Under the pieces are notes generated by a model. The model was given only the letters and a program-made list of their open reading frames with translations. It did not search any database and was not told the origin of the DNA. Below are positions 62,650 through 64,000 of a stretch of DNA of 64,000 nucleotides, piece by piece (position 1 is the first letter of the stretch; each line of letters opens with the position of its first letter). Origin of the DNA: Paramacrobiotus metropolitanus (taxonomy: Eukaryota; Tardigrada; Eutardigrada; Parachela; Macrobiotidae); contig NW_026570293.1 in NCBI RefSeq assembly GCF_019649055.1, positions 558,001-622,000 of the forward strand, written 5' to 3'. Made by a program: the position numbers and the translations under genes.

Positions 62650-64000
62650 GCTCGATGACCTCCGCTTCGTTTGTTCGCGGGAAGCTAAGAATTTTCCACA
62701 CTTTATCGTATTTCGACTAAAGTCCGATTGGTTTTCTTTTTTCCTTGTTTCGTATCTTTTGGTAATCGTATCAATACGAAATCTCCCACTTTGAAATTCG
62801 GCTCCGATTTCTTCTTATTATAAATTTCCGCATTTTTCTCATATGCGTCTTTGATGTTACATCTCGCCACTTCTTCGGCAAGGTCAAGTTCTTTTCATGG
62901 TCTCCACCCATTCGTCTGAGTTCCGTAATCATCGGGTATATTCGTTTTTGTGTAACCACATCTTCCGGCATTGTCATTTCTCTGCCGTGTAGCATATAGT
63001 ATGCTGAATATCCCGTTGTGGCGTGCACGACTCTGTTCATCGCCGAAATAACATATGGGAGATACTTGTTAAACTTTCTTTACTTCAGCTGTAAAGTGTC
63101 GTCCGCGATCCGTATGCAGGATGTGCGGTGCTCCGTGTACCAATATCACGTGCTTCACGAACACTTTAGCGAATTCTTTAGCCGTTGCCGTTTTCATTGG
63201 TACCGCATCACATATTTCGTCAGTTGGTCGATAAATACCGCTATGTACTTGTATCCACGTTTCTTCGTCGGTAACAAAGGTCCTTTCAAGTCAGCATATA
63301 CTCGGAAGAACGGATGTCCACTTTAATCTCTTGCAATTTTCAGGTGGACATTTCCTCGGTGTTTTACGGAACTGACATCCTTGACAGGCAGTATGTAATT
63401 CTTCACGTCTGTACTCATCCTGTCCCAGTAATATCGGAGTCTTATTGCTGACAATGTTTTCTCAAATCCCAGATGTCCTGCTGCTTTCTCGTCGTGCAAT
63501 GCGTGGATTATTGCTCTTCGCATTGACAACGGTACAACATATGACCTTTCAAGTTTTCCATTTTATCCTTTACTCGGTATAATATACCATTCCATAACTG
63601 GTAATGCACTTCAAATTTCGATCTTGTTTCCGCGTCTGGTAGGTGTTCCAATTCGTCTATGATCATTGCCAGATGGGGATCTTTCAACTGTTTATTCCGC
63701 AATTGCAAGTTTGAGTCATCAACCTCTTCTTCGTCACCTTGCAGGTTGACAATGCGAACTGTCGCTGTACTGAGTTCATTCCGTCCTTGATGACCTTGCA
63801 TCGTGGTAACGGTTTATACCGCTTTTCGCCTGTTTGGGAATCTCAACAGTTTGATTGGGCATTCGTTCAACGCTTGTGCCACTTTGTCCGTTTCCCAAAG
63901 ATCTCTATTCGCTCTATCATCAAGTCCGTGACCTTTCCATTCTGCATTTGAGATTCCGCGTCAAGTCCGGTGACCTTTAAGTCACTAACGGCGGGCAACC
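62650..64000 (-). pseudogene. Ty3/gypsy-type integrase, broken by frameshifts, cut by window edge
   Basis: Minus-strand pieces in order: linker before the integrase (63508-63801; HYQLWNGILYRVKDK); H2C2 zinc-binding part (63323-63529; AAGHLGFEKTLSAIRLRYYW), whose Cys pair (CQGC) continues in the next frame; catalytic-core text at about 63,080-63,300 (AKVFVKHVILVHGAPHILH with an Asp just after it); and the end of the core (62771-63040; HATTGYSAYYMLHGREMTMP). At least two frameshifts and a stop interrupt it, so this copy is inactive here. Known: the intact enzyme joins element cDNA to the genome. The reverse transcriptase would lie to the right of the window. Confidence 0.75.

Larger units (their letters stand above)
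52680..64000 (-). mobile_element. Downstream part of a giant Ty3-like element with extra 3' ORFs
   Basis: Minus-strand integrase pieces at the right edge are followed downstream by gag-like and unfamiliar ORFs as far as 53.8 kb, then by a hairpin array and short repeats to ~52.7 kb. The same AAAGGTCA word recurs through all of these, which argues they are one unit or one family. No LTR pair could be confirmed, and the reverse transcriptase would lie beyond the window. Normal Ty3 elements carry gag before pol, so the order here is odd: either accessory ORFs follow pol, or two related insertions abut. Confidence 0.55.

Noticed and set aside
1-64000. Possible bacterial contamination or transferred operon
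   Set aside because: GT-AG introns, animal-type receptor cyclases and BTB genes occur along the window; no operon-like run of prokaryotic genes was found.

Overview
This window looks like a stretch of nuclear DNA from a small, intron-rich invertebrate. Genes are split by mostly short GT-AG introns (about 60-700 bp). Two tandem receptor guanylyl cyclases and a local cluster of BTB genes resemble lineage-expanded families, and retroelements, MITEs and foldback repeats fill the spaces. A microinvertebrate such as a tardigrade would fit, but nothing here proves the species. No rRNA, convincing tRNA, CRISPR array or prokaryotic operon was seen.

Layout. 0-5.1 kb (minus strand): decayed retroelement pieces (an SR-rich gag plus a pol fragment; a second gag interrupted by an in-frame TGA) and a small SAP-like/SAM-like ORF. 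6.9-7.5 kb: a probable two-exon secreted cysteine-containing protein (minus). 7.8-12.4 kb: repeat-rich DNA with strong hairpins, a 20-bp tandem repeat and a ~180-bp inverted repeat. 13.4-20.4 kb and 23.7-29.5 kb (plus): two tandem 19-exon receptor guanylyl cyclases whose introns sit at the same places. 30.3-52.0 kb: six members of a BTB-BACK family with an unusual C-terminal Tudor/Agenet-like part (four with complete exon sets, one pseudogene, one orphan last exon). The cluster is split by an apparently intact tyrosine-recombinase (DIRS/PAT-type) retrotransposon at 32.8-37.7 kb and a foldback repeat at 38-38.9 kb. 52.7-64 kb (minus): the downstream part of a very large Ty3-like element, with a broken integrase at the right edge followed by degenerate and intact ORFs of 1184, 733 and 154 codons.

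The most unusual region is 52.7-64 kb. An octamer AAAGGTCA (read on the coding strand) recurs about 28 times over 11 kb, inside and between ORFs and in all three reading frames, so it seems to be kept as a nucleic-acid signal. The same region carries two arrays of stem-loops (four at 62.1-62.56 kb, eight at 53.2-53.66 kb) whose loops or internal sequences are conserved while the stems change in a compensatory way. Together with the unfamiliar 3' ORFs these suggest a retroelement with an undescribed cis-acting RNA or DNA system.

The guanylyl cyclases keep the metal and nucleotide residues but both carry Arg for the usual Gly in the second metal motif. The BTB genes have invariant internal exon sizes (123, 163, 188 and 136 nt), showing duplication of one ancestral gene. 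All exon boundaries were placed by eye from homology between the copies and splice consensus.
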